From the NCBI GenBank assembly GCA_017513125.1, contig JAFWDI010000023.1, positions 1 through 32,303 on the forward strand: DNA of 32,303 nucleotides. The letters run 5' to 3'. The notes under the pieces are model-generated. The model was not told where the DNA came from and did no database searches. It saw only the letters and a program-made list of their open reading frames with translations. This DNA is from Lachnospiraceae bacterium (lineage in GTDB: Bacteria; Bacillota; Clostridia; Lachnospirales; Lachnospiraceae). Below are positions 23,162 to 31,650 of the stretch, piece after piece (position 1 is the stretch's first letter; each line of letters begins with the position of its first letter). The position numbers and the translations under genes are program-made.

Positions 23162-24115
23162 TTACATATTTAATTCCTTATATCTGCAGCACGAAACAAA
23201 ATGCCCCGGGCTGCACTCTTCCAATACCTGAGGTTTCATGCACTCTTTCGTTGCATATTTACATCTCGGCATAAAACGGCAACCGGGTTTGGGATTGATC
23301 GGGGAAACCAGTTCTCCCGTCAATTCAATTCTGTTTTGCTGCTTATGAACATCCGGCACAGGCACAGCGGAAAGCAATGCTTTCGAATAAGGATGCCGCG
23401 TATTGGCAAACAGTTCTTCCGCCGGAGCTTTTTCAACCATCTGCCCGAGATACATAACCATGATGTCGTCCGAGATATACTTCACGACGGAAAGATCATG
23501 CGTTATGAACAAATACGACAATCCTCTCTGCTCCTGCAGATCCAGCATAAGGTTAATGATCTGCGCCTGAATGGATACATCCAGAGCGGACACCGGCTCA
23601 TCACACACAATAAACTGAGGATCCAGCGCCAGCGCACGTGCTATACCGATACGCTGTCTTCTGCCTCCGTCGAGTTCGTGCGGATACGAATTTTCAAATC
23701 TCTTCGCGATGCCGACGACGTCCATCAGCTCATGTGTCTTTTCATACATTTCTTCTTTCGACATATGGCTGTGTATGATGAACGGCTCCATAATGGCATC
23801 ACAAACAGATTTTCGAGGATCCAGCGATGAAAACGGATCCTGAAAGATCATCTGCATCTTCTGCCGAAGCACATGGATCTCACGCGAGGAAGGATTTGAT
23901 ATATCCTGTCCGTCAAAAAACACTTCTCCTGACGTCGGTTTGGTCAAATGCAGAATGGTTCGTCCCAGTGTAGACTTTCCGCATCCGGATTCACCCACAA
24001 CGCCCAGTGTCTTCTTCTTATCCAACGAAAACGTGATTCCATCTACAGCGTGAAGAGTGCCGCTATTGGTTTCGAAGAACTTTTTTAAGTCTTTTACTTC
24101 TAATAAAGAGGCCAT
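23162..24115 (-). CDS. Dpp/Opp-type ABC transporter ATPase (DppF-like)
   Basis: A 317-residue ATPase: Walker A GESGCGKST, Walker B FIVCDEPVSALD, H-loop THDLS. The signature is LDGGRRQRIGIARAL, with Asp for Ser and Arg for Gln relative to LSGGQ, a variant I believe is common in clostridial OppF-like proteins. The C-terminal oligopeptide-transporter domain carries Cys-rich CRFMPRCKYATKEC and a later CC, the region known to hold a 4Fe-4S cluster in some DppD/OppF relatives. It starts two bases from the stop of the partner ATPase, so the pair is translationally linked. Confidence 0.92.
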   Translation of the reverse strand: MASLLEVKDLKKFFETNSGTLHAVDGITFSLDKKKTLGVVGESGCGKSTLGRTILHLTKPTSGEVFFDGQDISNPSSREIHVLRQKMQMIFQDPFSSLDPRKSVCDAIMEPFIIHSHMSKEEMYEKTHELMDVVGIAKRFENSYPHELDGGRRQRIGIARALALDPQFIVCDEPVSALDVSIQAQIINLMLDLQEQRGLSYLFITHDLSVVKYISDDIMVMYLGQMVEKAPAEELFANTRHPYSKALLSAVPVPDVHKQQNRIELTGELVSPINPKPGCRFMPRCKYATKECMKPQVLEECSPGHFVSCCRYKELNM

Positions 24116-24116
24116 C

Positions 24117-25088
24117 TCATTCTTCTCCTGTAACTAACCAGCAATTGACGAAGTGTCCGGGTGACAGCTCTGTGCGGGGCGGCTTTTTCTCCTTGCAGAT
24201 GTCTTTCACCCTCGGACATCTTTCCGCGAAAGGACATCCTTTCTGGATCACTGCCGGATCCGGCATCAGACCACTGATCGGCTTTAACCGTTTCTCCGTG
24301 GAATCCAGCCGCGGGAGAGATCCAAACAAGCCCAGCGTATAGGGGTGTGTAGGATGGTCAAAAATATCTACGACGTGTCCCTGTTCGATGATCTCGCCTG
24401 CATAGACCACAGCAGCCGAGGAACAGAAATTCGCCACAATTCCCAGATCATGTGTAATCATGATGACCGCGGTATCCAGCTTTTTCTTCAGGTCCCGCAT
24501 CATGTCCAGGACCTGTGCCTGGATGGTAACGTCGAGTGCCGTGGTCGGCTCATCCGCGAGCAGCAATGCAGGATTACACGCCAGGGCCATTGCAATAACG
24601 ACGCGCTGCTTCATGCCGCCCGAAAATTCATGGGGATACTCTCCGTATCTGCCCATGGGAATACCGACCAGTTCCAGCATATCGCAGGCTCGCTGTTCCG
24701 CTTCCTTGCGCGACAGCTTCTCATGAATCTTGATGGCTTCGGCGATCTGATATCCCACCGTTTCTATCGGGTTCAGTGCCGTCATCGGATCCTGAAATAT
24801 CATGGCGATCTTATTGCCGCGGATCTTACGCATCTGCTTTTCGCTCAGGTCCAGGATGCTGTCCCCGTCAAACAGGATCTCTCCGGAAGGGATCTTTCCC
24901 TGGATCGCAGGAAGAATACGAAGGATACTTTTTGCAATCGTAGTTTTTCCGGCACCCGTCTCGCCCACGAGGCCCAGGGTCTCTCCTTTGTCCAACGACA
25001 GGCTGACATTATTGACCGCATGAATGATATTGTCATCCGTATGATACTCAACCACCAGGTTTTTGATCTCAAGCAGTTTATCACTCAT
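24117..25088 (-). CDS. Dpp/Opp-type ABC transporter ATPase (DppD-like)
   Basis: A 323-residue ATPase with Walker [11 protein letters not shown]-loop [11 protein letters not shown], signature [15 protein letters not shown] and Walker [12 protein letters not shown]. The C-terminal domain ends with [14 protein letters not shown] and a final Cys in NCWL, the same four-Cys pattern as its partner. It forms the nucleotide-binding heterodimer with the DppF-like protein. AGGGAG lies upstream of the ATG. It is part of the five-gene transporter block. Confidence 0.93.
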   Translation of the reverse strand: MSDKLLEIKNLVVEYHTDDNIIHAVNNVSLSLDKGETLGLVGETGAGKTTIAKSILRILPAIQGKIPSGEILFDGDSILDLSEKQMRKIRGNKIAMIFQDPMTALNPIETVGYQIAEAIKIHEKLSRKEAEQRACDMLELVGIPMGRYGEYPHEFSGGMKQRVVIAMALACNPALLLADEPTTALDVTIQAQVLDMMRDLKKKLDTAVIMITHDLGIVANFCSSAAVVYAGEIIEQGHVVDIFDHPTHPYTLGLFGSLPRLDSTEKRLKPISGLMPDPAVIQKGCPFAERCPRVKDICKEKKPPRTELSPGHFVNCWLVTGEE

Positions 25089-25102
25089 CCCTTTTCTCCC
25101 TA

Positions 25103-25975
25103 TCAGTTCTTAAGACGCGGGTCCAGGGCATCCCGAAGCCCATCTCCCAGGAGATTGAAGGAAAGCACCGTGGCCATAATACAAAGGCCGGGGTAAAGCG
25201 CTATGGTAGGATGCTGCCTCATGAAATTCCGCCCTTCTGAGACCATGGCTCCCCACTCGGGTGTAGGCGGCTGTACGCCGAGACCGATGAAGCTCAGGGC
25301 CGCTCCGGCCAGAACAGCGGAAGCAATTCCCATGGTCACCTCAACGATGATCGGTGCCAGGCAGTTCGGCAGAATATGTACAAAGATGGTTCTCCTTGTA
25401 CTGGCATCGATCGCCCGGGCAGCTTCGACATACTCACTCTGGCGTACGGTCAGGACCGTAGCCCGAGTGATTCTTGCATAGACCGGAACGTTACTTATTC
25501 CTATCGCTATGATCGCATTTGTTAAACTGGCGCCAAGAATCGCAGCCAGAGTGACACACAGCAGGAACATCGGTACCGACTGATAGATATCGAGAATTCT
25601 CATCAGCAGAATATCGAGCCAGCCGCCATAGAAACCGGCGATAACACCGATAATAATGCCGATCGCCGCCGCGATCGCAATGGAAACAACGCCTAAAAGC
25701 AGCGACTGTCGTGCTCCGAAAATCAGTCTGCTCAGGATATCCCGTCCCAGTTTATCCGTGCCCAGCAAATGGGCCAAAGAAGAAGGCGCAAATGCATTGC
25801 TCGGATCCTGCTGAAGCGGCGAATAAGGTGCGATGATCGGCGCAAGAATCGCCACTGCAACAACGACGAGAAGGAAGATCAATCCCGCTACAGCCAGTTT
25901 ATTTTTCTTTAAACGCCGCCAGATTTCGAAGAGCCTTGACCTGCGCTTTTGAGGTTTTACTTCTTTGTCTTTCAC
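25103..25975 (-). CDS. Dpp/Opp-type ABC transporter permease (DppC-like)
   Basis: A 290-residue permease with a basic N-terminus, a first helix ([21 protein letters not shown]) and the conserved [27 protein letters not shown] and [24 protein letters not shown] segments of the DppC family. The start is a choice: GTG at 25975 has GGGGA seven bases upstream and gives normal family length; an upstream TTG at 26014 would add 13 residues and has no good ribosome binding site. It pairs with the DppB-like permease to form the channel. Confidence 0.9.
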   Translation of the reverse strand: MKDKEVKPQKRRSRLFEIWRRLKKNKLAVAGLIFLLVVVAVAILAPIIAPYSPLQQDPSNAFAPSSLAHLLGTDKLGRDILSRLIFGARQSLLLGVVSIAIAAAIGIIIGVIAGFYGGWLDILLMRILDIYQSVPMFLLCVTLAAILGASLTNAIIAIGISNVPVYARITRATVLTVRQSEYVEAARAIDASTRRTIFVHILPNCLAPIIVEVTMGIASAVLAGAALSFIGLGVQPPTPEWGAMVSEGRNFMRQHPTIALYPGLCIMATVLSFNLLGDGLRDALDPRLKN

Positions 25976-26053
25976 TCTTACATCCCCTTTCTTCGCATAC
26001 TCTTCATTCTGCAAAATGTCTGTTCAAGACCGGAAGGATGACAGATCGATTCC

Positions 26054-27052
26054 TTACTCTGTGGCCTCTGAGCTTTCCGGCTCAGAAACAGGCAGAGCGG
26101 CTTGTTTCGATTTTTTCGCTTTTCCTCCGGTAAACTGCGATCTAATTCTGGGATCGATAAGCGCATACACGATATCGACGATCAGGATCACGATGGAAAA
26201 AACAGTGGACAAGATCAGCACACTGCTCTGGATCACCGGATAATCCCGGCTCATCAATGCCGTTAGCGTATACTGTCCCATTCCGGGGATGGAGAAAATC
26301 ACTTCCGTAACCAGAACGCCGCCCAGGAGAACGCCGAACACGCCGCCGACAACTGTAATAACAGGAATCAGCGCGTTCTTAAGGCAGTGATAATAGATCA
26401 CCTTTCCCTCCGAACAGCCTTTCGCCCTTGCCGTCGTAATATAGTCCTGTCGAATGGTCTCCAGAACATTCGACCGTGTCTGTCTCGCGATCAGCGCAAC
26501 ATTACAGAGCGCCAGCGAAACGACAGGCATCACCCAGCTTTTCCAACTGCTGACTCCGTCAAGAGGGAGTACCCGCAGATTTACACCGAAGAACTGCACC
26601 AGGAGCAGCGCAAACCAAAAGCTGGGCATTGCCACGCAGAACAAGGCGAAAAACATGGCAATATTATCTTTCCACGTATTGTGATGAATGGCCGCAAAAA
26701 CTCCTAGTGGTACCCCCAGCACGACGGCCAGGGCCATAACAAGAGTTACAAGAAACAACGTGTAAGGAAATCTCTGAACTATCTCATCTGTCACGGGCCG
26801 CTTTGTGATAAGCGATGATCCGAAATCTCCGTGCAGTACTTTGCCTACATATCGAAAATACTGGACATAAACCGGGTCGTTCAATCCCAACTCTTCTCTG
26901 GTTTCTTCGACCAATTCAGGAGTTGCTCTTGAGCCCAGCATAATAACGACCGGATCGCCCGGAACAATATAGAGCAGCAGCTGAACGACAATGGTTATAC
27001 CGATCAGTGTCGGTATCATCATGAGTAAACGTTTTCCTATATATTTTAGCAT
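26054..27052 (-). CDS. Dpp/Opp-type ABC transporter permease (DppB-like)
   Basis: A 332-residue permease starting with MLKYIGKRLLMMIPTLIGIT, the classic DppB first helix, with LGLNDPVYVQYFRYV and DFGSSL following. The EAA-type loop is ETIRQDYITTARAKGCSEGKVIYYHCLKNALIP. A basic C-terminal tail follows the last helix. GTAGGTG is a moderate ribosome binding site. A 106-base gap with a 16-bp hairpin separates it from the tautomerase-like gene, so the enzyme and transporter halves of the string could be expressed at different levels. Confidence 0.92.
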   Translation of the reverse strand: MLKYIGKRLLMMIPTLIGITIVVQLLLYIVPGDPVVIMLGSRATPELVEETREELGLNDPVYVQYFRYVGKVLHGDFGSSLITKRPVTDEIVQRFPYTLFLVTLVMALAVVLGVPLGVFAAIHHNTWKDNIAMFFALFCVAMPSFWFALLLVQFFGVNLRVLPLDGVSSWKSWVMPVVSLALCNVALIARQTRSNVLETIRQDYITTARAKGCSEGKVIYYHCLKNALIPVITVVGGVFGVLLGGVLVTEVIFSIPGMGQYTLTALMSRDYPVIQSSVLILSTVFSIVILIVDIVYALIDPRIRSQFTGGKAKKSKQAALPVSEPESSEATE

Positions 27053-27111
27053 TGCGACACCTACTCAATCTCAATCCAAATTCCCTAATCAGCCGAGCAA
27101 AACAAGATACC

Positions 27112-27149
27112 TCAGAAGCCTCTAAAAACATAGTTTTAGAGGCTTCTGA
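27112..27149. repeat. 16-bp hairpin between the enzyme and transporter halves of the operon
   Basis: TCAGAAGCCTCTAAAA (27112-27127) pairs perfectly with TTTTAGAGGCTTCTGA (27134-27149) around six bases. On the minus strand the following GGTATCTTGTTTTG is not a typical terminator tail. Partial termination or 3'-end protection of the upstream cupin/tautomerase message are both possible. Confidence 0.78.
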
Positions 27150-27158
27150 AAATGAATG

Positions 27159-27539
27159 TTATAAACTGTCCACACCTACAGGCAGGCCGTTATCCTGACA
27201 CTCCACAAAATCACCGAAGTTGCCCCAGCAGCTGTGTTCGGTTATTCTCATGGAAATACCTTCCGGAGGCGTTCCGATGATCCGGGTTATGACCGGACAT
27301 GCCGCCGCTGAAAACGCTCGTTTTGTTTCGATGTCGAAATGTCCTGTGAGGTCGAACTCCAGGAAAACGATGTCTTCCTGTTCCTTGTTCGCAACGAAAA
27401 CAGTCTTCCCGTCTTCGACAAACAAGAAGATGACCACTTTGTTCGGGATGACTTTGACCGCTTCGGTCAGGCCTTCCGACAGTGCCTGCTTTTGTTCAAA
27501 GGTCAGCTTTTTCGTAGTGGTAAGTTTAATATAGGGCAT
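27159..27539 (-). CDS. Tautomerase/MIF-superfamily-like protein
   Basis: A 126-residue protein. MPYIKLTTTKKLTFEQKQAL gives Pro2, which becomes the N-terminal catalytic base after Met removal in the 4-oxalocrotonate tautomerase/MIF superfamily, followed by the family beta-alpha pattern and a long helix. The second half (FDLTGHFDIETKRAFSAAACP; GISMRITEHSCWGNFGD) suggests a second beta-alpha unit, so MIF or CHMI-like single-chain length rather than 4-OT. It would catalyse keto-enol shifts or related chemistry on a small carbonyl compound. AAGGAG lies upstream. It sits between the cupins and the transporter. Confidence 0.72.
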   Translation of the reverse strand: MPYIKLTTTKKLTFEQKQALSEGLTEAVKVIPNKVVIFLFVEDGKTVFVANKEQEDIVFLEFDLTGHFDIETKRAFSAAACPVITRIIGTPPEGISMRITEHSCWGNFGDFVECQDNGLPVGVDSL

Positions 27540-27561
27540 AACCGTTCTCCTTATAACTTGT

Positions 27562-28044
27562 TCACTCGGTGATCTCTTCCCACTTGCCCGGCTCGATATA
27601 GCGCATCTTATGCATTCTCGACAGAGAATAGTAATTCGCGGTAAACTCCGGCTGCATCAGAAACGCCTCGACCATGACCGGCTTATTGACCACTCTGAAA
27701 TTCAGCGGGCAATACCATACACCGGCAGGGATGCGGATAATGGTCGGCTGCGTGATCGTGAATTTTTCTTCGTCAACGCCATAGTTGCCGATCGTCAGAT
27801 CGATCTCTGCGTCCCAGTCAAACACATGCGGGAAATTGCCCGCCAGGAAGATCAGGTACAGATCTCCGTCATGGAAGCGGGCTGACCGCTCCAAAAATAC
27901 AGGTTTCGTAATCGTTTCATAGATGGCTGTGAACTCTGATCCTTCAACATCCGCCGCTCCTCTGAAAAGAGGATGAGGGCTGATCGTGAAATCTGTTTTC
28001 TCATCAACCACCTGGGGAAAATTAAATACCAGATTCTCGTACAT
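27562..28044 (-). CDS. Cupin-like protein, paralogue 3 (ligands lost)
   Basis: A 160-residue single-domain cupin-like protein, about three-quarters the same as its neighbour at 28119 and clearly related to the one at 28687. Conserved features are LFRGAADVEGSEFTAIYE, the motif-1 region ARFHDGDLYLIF, the FDWDAEIDLTIG strand pair and motif 2 IPAGVWYCPLNFRVVNKP. Compared with the 28687 protein, the metal ligands have changed (Arg56, Leu62 and Tyr111 for His, Glu and His; His58 is kept). It probably binds a ligand or partner rather than acting as a metalloenzyme. I do not recognise a named family. Confidence 0.75.
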   Translation of the reverse strand: MYENLVFNFPQVVDEKTDFTISPHPLFRGAADVEGSEFTAIYETITKPVFLERSARFHDGDLYLIFLAGNFPHVFDWDAEIDLTIGNYGVDEEKFTITQPTIIRIPAGVWYCPLNFRVVNKPVMVEAFLMQPEFTANYYSLSRMHKMRYIEPGKWEEITE

Positions 28045-28118
28045 ACCGTTAACTCTTTCTTAAATGAATCACAGCGCTCATTTGATGCCTGCCGACATCC
28101 GGCGGAAGCGGAAAATTA

Positions 28119-28598
28119 TTACAGCATCTCCCATCTGCCGGGCTCAATGTAGCGCATTTTCAGTTTCTGAGCGGTCGGGGAGTTAAAGTATCCGACAAAT
28201 TCTTCATCCATCAGGAACGCCTCGACCATGACCGGTTTATTCACGACCCGGAAGTTCATCGGGCAATACCACACGCCGGCGGGAATGCGGATGATGGTAG
28301 GCTGCGTAATGGTATACCTCTCCTCATCCTCTCCATAGAGGCCGATCGACAGATCGATCTCCGCGTCCCAGTCAAACACATGCGGGAAATTGCCCGCCAG
28401 GAAGATCAGATACAGGTCTCCGTTATGAAAACGGGGGCTCCTTTCCGCAAACACCGGCTTGGTAATCGTCTCGTAAATGGCGGTAAACTTCGAACCTTCT
28501 ACATCCGGAGCCCCTCTGAAATACGGATGGGGGTTAATGGTAAAATCAGATTTTTCATCATTGACCTCCGGAAACGGGAAAACAAGATTTTCGAACAT
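28119..28598 (-). CDS. Cupin-like protein, paralogue 2 (ligands lost)
   Basis: A 159-residue paralogue of both neighbours: PYFRGAPDVEGSKFTAIYE, SPRFHNGDLYLIF, FDWDAEIDLSIG and IPAGVWYCPMNF. As in the 27562 protein, the positions of the four cupin ligands read Arg56, His58, Leu62 and Tyr111, so a normal HxH-E-H metal site is not possible. GGAG lies nine bases before the ATG. Sharing the same substitutions with 27562 implies that ligand loss came before the second duplication. The two may form a heteromer with the intact paralogue. Confidence 0.75.
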   Translation of the reverse strand: MFENLVFPFPEVNDEKSDFTINPHPYFRGAPDVEGSKFTAIYETITKPVFAERSPRFHNGDLYLIFLAGNFPHVFDWDAEIDLSIGLYGEDEERYTITQPTIIRIPAGVWYCPMNFRVVNKPVMVEAFLMDEEFVGYFNSPTAQKLKMRYIEPGRWEML

Positions 28599-28686
28599 AG
28601 TGATCTCTCCTTTTTGCTAACAAATCACTTGATCAAGAGACGAACTCATCTCCTGAACATCCCTTAACGATCCGCAAATCCTGTCC

Positions 28687-29247
28687 CTATTTCGCTTCGA
28701 CGCGCCAGTCTTCGGTGAAGCACTTTCCGCACGTATCGCACTTCTTGTTCGGATCATATTTGCACTGGCCCGGGCCGTTATAGCGCATCTTCTTCACTTC
28801 GCCGGTCGGCGTTATGAAGTTCGCGCCGAACACCTCTTCACCCAGTGCGGCCTGGAAGAAAACAGGCTTATTAATGACCCTGAAATTCAGCGGGCAGTGC
28901 CAGGTCCCTGCAGGGATCCGAATGATCGTAGGCTGCGTGATCTTAAAGCGCTCTTCATTCACTCCGATCTCACCAATGGTCAGCTCGATCTCGGCGTCCC
29001 AGTCAAACAGGTTCGGGAAGGTTCCGCCCATAAAGATCAGATACTCATCGGCATCATGGAAATGCGGGTTTCTGTCCAGGAAGAACGGCTTCTTAAAAAC
29101 CTGAAATCCCACATTGAATTTCGATCCGGGGATCTCCGAAGCACCTCTGAAGTATGCCTGAGGATTAACGATATAATCCTCATCGCCGCCTTCTTCTACG
29201 ATCTCATTAATCTCCTGCGGTAACGGGAATACCAGTTTTTCGTACAT
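28687..29247 (-). CDS. Cupin-like protein, paralogue 1 (intact metal site, Cys-rich tail)
   Basis: A 186-residue cupin-like protein and the first gene of the island operon. Motif 1 PHFHDADEY gives His62, His64 and Glu68; motif 2 PAGTWHCPLN gives His117: a complete cupin metal set. It alone carries a C-terminal tail with Cys162, Cys170, Cys173 and Cys176 (CKYDPNKKCDTCGKC), which could hold zinc or an Fe-S cluster. ATG 29247 is chosen because AAAGGAG lies upstream and the residues align with the start of both paralogues. It is probably the catalytic member of the three, as a dioxygenase, isomerase, lyase or sensor; the function is unknown. Confidence 0.77.
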   Translation of the reverse strand: MYEKLVFPLPQEINEIVEEGGDEDYIVNPQAYFRGASEIPGSKFNVGFQVFKKPFFLDRNPHFHDADEYLIFMGGTFPNLFDWDAEIELTIGEIGVNEERFKITQPTIIRIPAGTWHCPLNFRVINKPVFFQAALGEEVFGANFITPTGEVKKMRYNGPGQCKYDPNKKCDTCGKCFTEDWRVEAK

Positions 29248-29602
29248 ACAGATCTCCTTTCTAGGTTTATTAAGACACCAAAACAACTGCTTTTCTGATG
29301 ATACGGTTCCTGATCACGTCTTCAGAAACTCCTTCTATTATTAATTGTCTTTGTTTTTTGTCGGAAAACAATATAAAGGTCGCACACCCATTGCCCCTTT
29401 TTTGCGTCGCGTCTGCACTTTTTGCACAATGCCCTGAAGCCGAATTGTTGTCGTTCTACAATAATTATTCTTTTTCCGCGATGATTATTATGATTGTCTA
29501 ACCAAAAACAAAATGATATAAGGTAGATAGCGTTGAGCCGGCTTCATCTGTTCCGGATATTTACTTATTTTGCGTGCCTGCAGGAAACGCAAAGGAGTCT
29601 GT
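29248..29602. promoter_or_regulatory. Divergent control region of the island
   Basis: There is no gene in these 355 bases, which are A+T rich. On the plus strand a promoter fits well at 29494-29522: TTGTCT, 17 bases, TATAAG, start near 29529. Short ATTGT words recur at 29344, 29444 and 29493 on the plus strand and as ACAAT at 29369, 29426 and 29458. They include the inverted pair ATTGT...ACAAT at 29444-29462, candidate operator half-sites for the PucR-type regulator. No convincing -35/-10 pair for the leftward operon was found. Confidence 0.55.
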
Positions 29603-30106
29603 ATGCCCGTAATCGTTATAAAAATACTTTGCTGCATCGCGATCGTCGTGATCCTCTATTTTATTATGGTGGGCTATATCTTCTACAGGATGGATAAACC
29701 CCATTCGATGGCAGAAATAACCTGGAACCGCATGAGACCGGCTGTCAATAACTGGATCGAACTCGCCAAAGACGTCCTTTTAAATCAAAACGGGAGCGCG
29801 GCCGGTGATGAAGATTTTTCTTCTATGATCACCGAGTTTCAGAGCATCAAAAAAAACACCCCGCGAAACGCTCCGCTTTTGAACGCCATTCATCAAAAGG
29901 TCGTTTACTATACATTTGATCTGCAGGAAGATTCCGTGAAGTCGGCGGAGAAAGAGCAGCTCGTCTCCGCATGGGATGAGTTTTCTTCCTATCGAATCAT
30001 TTATAACAACCATGTGAAACGATATCTGAAAGAGTCGCGCAACCCCATTTCCAAGAAATTGATTCGGCTTCTGCGGGTCTACCCTTTGACAGAGCTTGAC
30101 GAATAA
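29603..30106 (+). CDS. Membrane-anchored LemA-like protein
   Basis: A 167-residue protein with one N-terminal membrane helix (VIVIKILCCIAIVVILYFIMVGYIFY), then a helical soluble domain. The end region AWDEFSSYRIIYNNHVKRYLKESRNPISKKL resembles the LemA C-terminal pattern (paired long helices, YN..V..Y..), but the match is weak and the family label is tentative. AAAGGAG lies before the ATG at 29603; an upstream TTG in the same frame is not needed. It is the first gene of a two-gene unit with the PucR-type regulator, 25 bases apart, so it may be part of the sensing pathway. Confidence 0.6.
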   Translation: MPVIVIKILCCIAIVVILYFIMVGYIFYRMDKPHSMAEITWNRMRPAVNNWIELAKDVLLNQNGSAAGDEDFSSMITEFQSIKKNTPRNAPLLNAIHQKVVYYTFDLQEDSVKSAEKEQLVSAWDEFSSYRIIYNNHVKRYLKESRNPISKKLIRLLRVYPLTELDE

Positions 30107-30131
30107 AATTTAGTCAGTCAGGAGTTTTGCC

Positions 30132-31631
30132 ATGCTGCTGAGTATGTGGATGCTGGAGAAGGAACTGAACGCCTACTCCTGTGAAAGTCATATCGAGGTG
30201 GGAAGCTGCGTAATAAGAAGGATTCGGATCCATCAACCCGATCAGGATCCGGTCAGCGATACGGTATCGATCTGCCCGGCGTCGGATCTGGATAAAAACG
30301 ATGACCGTGTGGTGCTTATCAACAGGCAGGATATGCTCTTCGTTGAAGGCGGCTTTCACGAGATCTGTAATTCCGTTATCCGTATCTTTGAAAAATACAA
30401 TGCGTGGAGCTCCCGGCTGAAAAAAGCCGTATTCTGCTCGGAGGAGCCGTTCCAGGAGATTCTGAATATCGGAAATGAACTCATTCAGCAGCCGATGTAT
30501 TTCGGCCGCAACGACATGCAGCTTTACGCCATAACCCAGGAATACAGCAGCGACGACGTCTTTAAGGAATGGGACACGATAAAAAGAATCCATACGATCC
30601 CGATGACCGCCATAGACCGTGCCAGGCACCAGACGGCCGCATCTCCGGTAGATGATCTTACCAGTACGGAGATCGATATCACGCCCTCCCTTCCGGCCTG
30701 GGATGTGCATTATCATTTCATTGTCCGCAGAACATGCAGATTTGAAAAAAAACCATGGGGACATCTGATCATTTTTTTCAAGGAGAAGAACATCCCCAAA
30801 GGGTTTTTGCAGCTCGTAGAGTATCTCGGACGCATCTATGAAAGCCTTCTCGCCTATTCCAACAACGCTCAAAACGGACCGGAGGCATCCTTCCCGTTTC
30901 TTGTCGATCTGATTCACGGGGCTCAGATCGATGACGCCGTGTTCTCGAATCTGTATTCTCAAACCGGGTGGGCAGACGATGATGAGCTGATCGTTTTTTT
31001 GATGAGCAGATCAAACACCACCATGGATGATGTCCTTTTTAACTGGATCTATAATCATCTCCGCGTACAAATAAAGAACTCTCTGTTTCTGAAGCTGGAG
31101 ACCGAGATCATCATCATTGTGAATAAAAGCGCTTCTACGCAATCTGCGGTCACAAAATACCTGAAGCGTTTTTTACAGAATTACGAACTGTGCTGCGGCG
31201 TCAGCCTGCCCTTCAGGGGTTTAAACCGCCTGTCTTCTTTTTATCAGCAGACTCAGTTTGCAGTCGACTCCGCTCTCGCAAAAAACGGAAAGTTCGTCAG
31301 TTTCAGGGATTGTGCCTATGAATGTATTGCCAGAGCATTTCGCAAACAGTTTGATTATTCTGCCTGGATCTATCCTCCGCTCTATGAGTTGATCGAACTG
31401 GACAAAGGCAAGGGGACCACGTATTATAAGACCCTTTCCACATACTTAAACAATATGGGGCATCTGGGGAATACCGTTCGCGATCTGTACATACACAGAA
31501 ATACCCTGACCAACCGCCTTGCCTTCATCGAAGAACAGCTGGGTCTGGATCTGCGCGATACAAACAATATGTATTATCTCGGTTTTTGCTGTAAAATGCT
31601 GGAGGCTTCCGAACACCATCAAAATTCTTAA
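30132..31631 (+). CDS. PucR/CdaR-type transcriptional regulator
   Basis: A 499-residue regulator. The C-terminal HTH_30 domain is clear at about residues 425-490: TLSTYLNNMGHLGNTVRDLYIHRNTLTNRL followed by FIEEQLGLDLRD, as in PucR and CdaR proteins. The long N-terminal part (1-400) has no motif I can name; it has alternating helices and strands compatible with a GGDEF-like or V4R-like sensory region. PucR-type proteins respond to purine, sugar-acid or amino-acid catabolites. It is divergent from the island operon and is the natural candidate regulator. AGGAG lies eight bases before the ATG. No terminator is visible before the convergent YbaK gene. Confidence 0.88.
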   Translation: MLLSMWMLEKELNAYSCESHIEVGSCVIRRIRIHQPDQDPVSDTVSICPASDLDKNDDRVVLINRQDMLFVEGGFHEICNSVIRIFEKYNAWSSRLKKAVFCSEEPFQEILNIGNELIQQPMYFGRNDMQLYAITQEYSSDDVFKEWDTIKRIHTIPMTAIDRARHQTAASPVDDLTSTEIDITPSLPAWDVHYHFIVRRTCRFEKKPWGHLIIFFKEKNIPKGFLQLVEYLGRIYESLLAYSNNAQNGPEASFPFLVDLIHGAQIDDAVFSNLYSQTGWADDDELIVFLMSRSNTTMDDVLFNWIYNHLRVQIKNSLFLKLETEIIIIVNKSASTQSAVTKYLKRFLQNYELCCGVSLPFRGLNRLSSFYQQTQFAVDSALAKNGKFVSFRDCAYECIARAFRKQFDYSAWIYPPLYELIELDKGKGTTYYKTLSTYLNNMGHLGNTVRDLYIHRNTLTNRLAFIEEQLGLDLRDTNNMYYLGFCCKMLEASEHHQNS

Positions 31632-31650
31632 ATCGGAAAGCTGCCGGTCT

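Noticed and set aside
29359..29400. TATATT at 29375-29370 as a leftward promoter for the cupin operon
   Set aside because: No acceptable -35 lies 16-18 bases upstream, so I left the leftward promoter unassigned.
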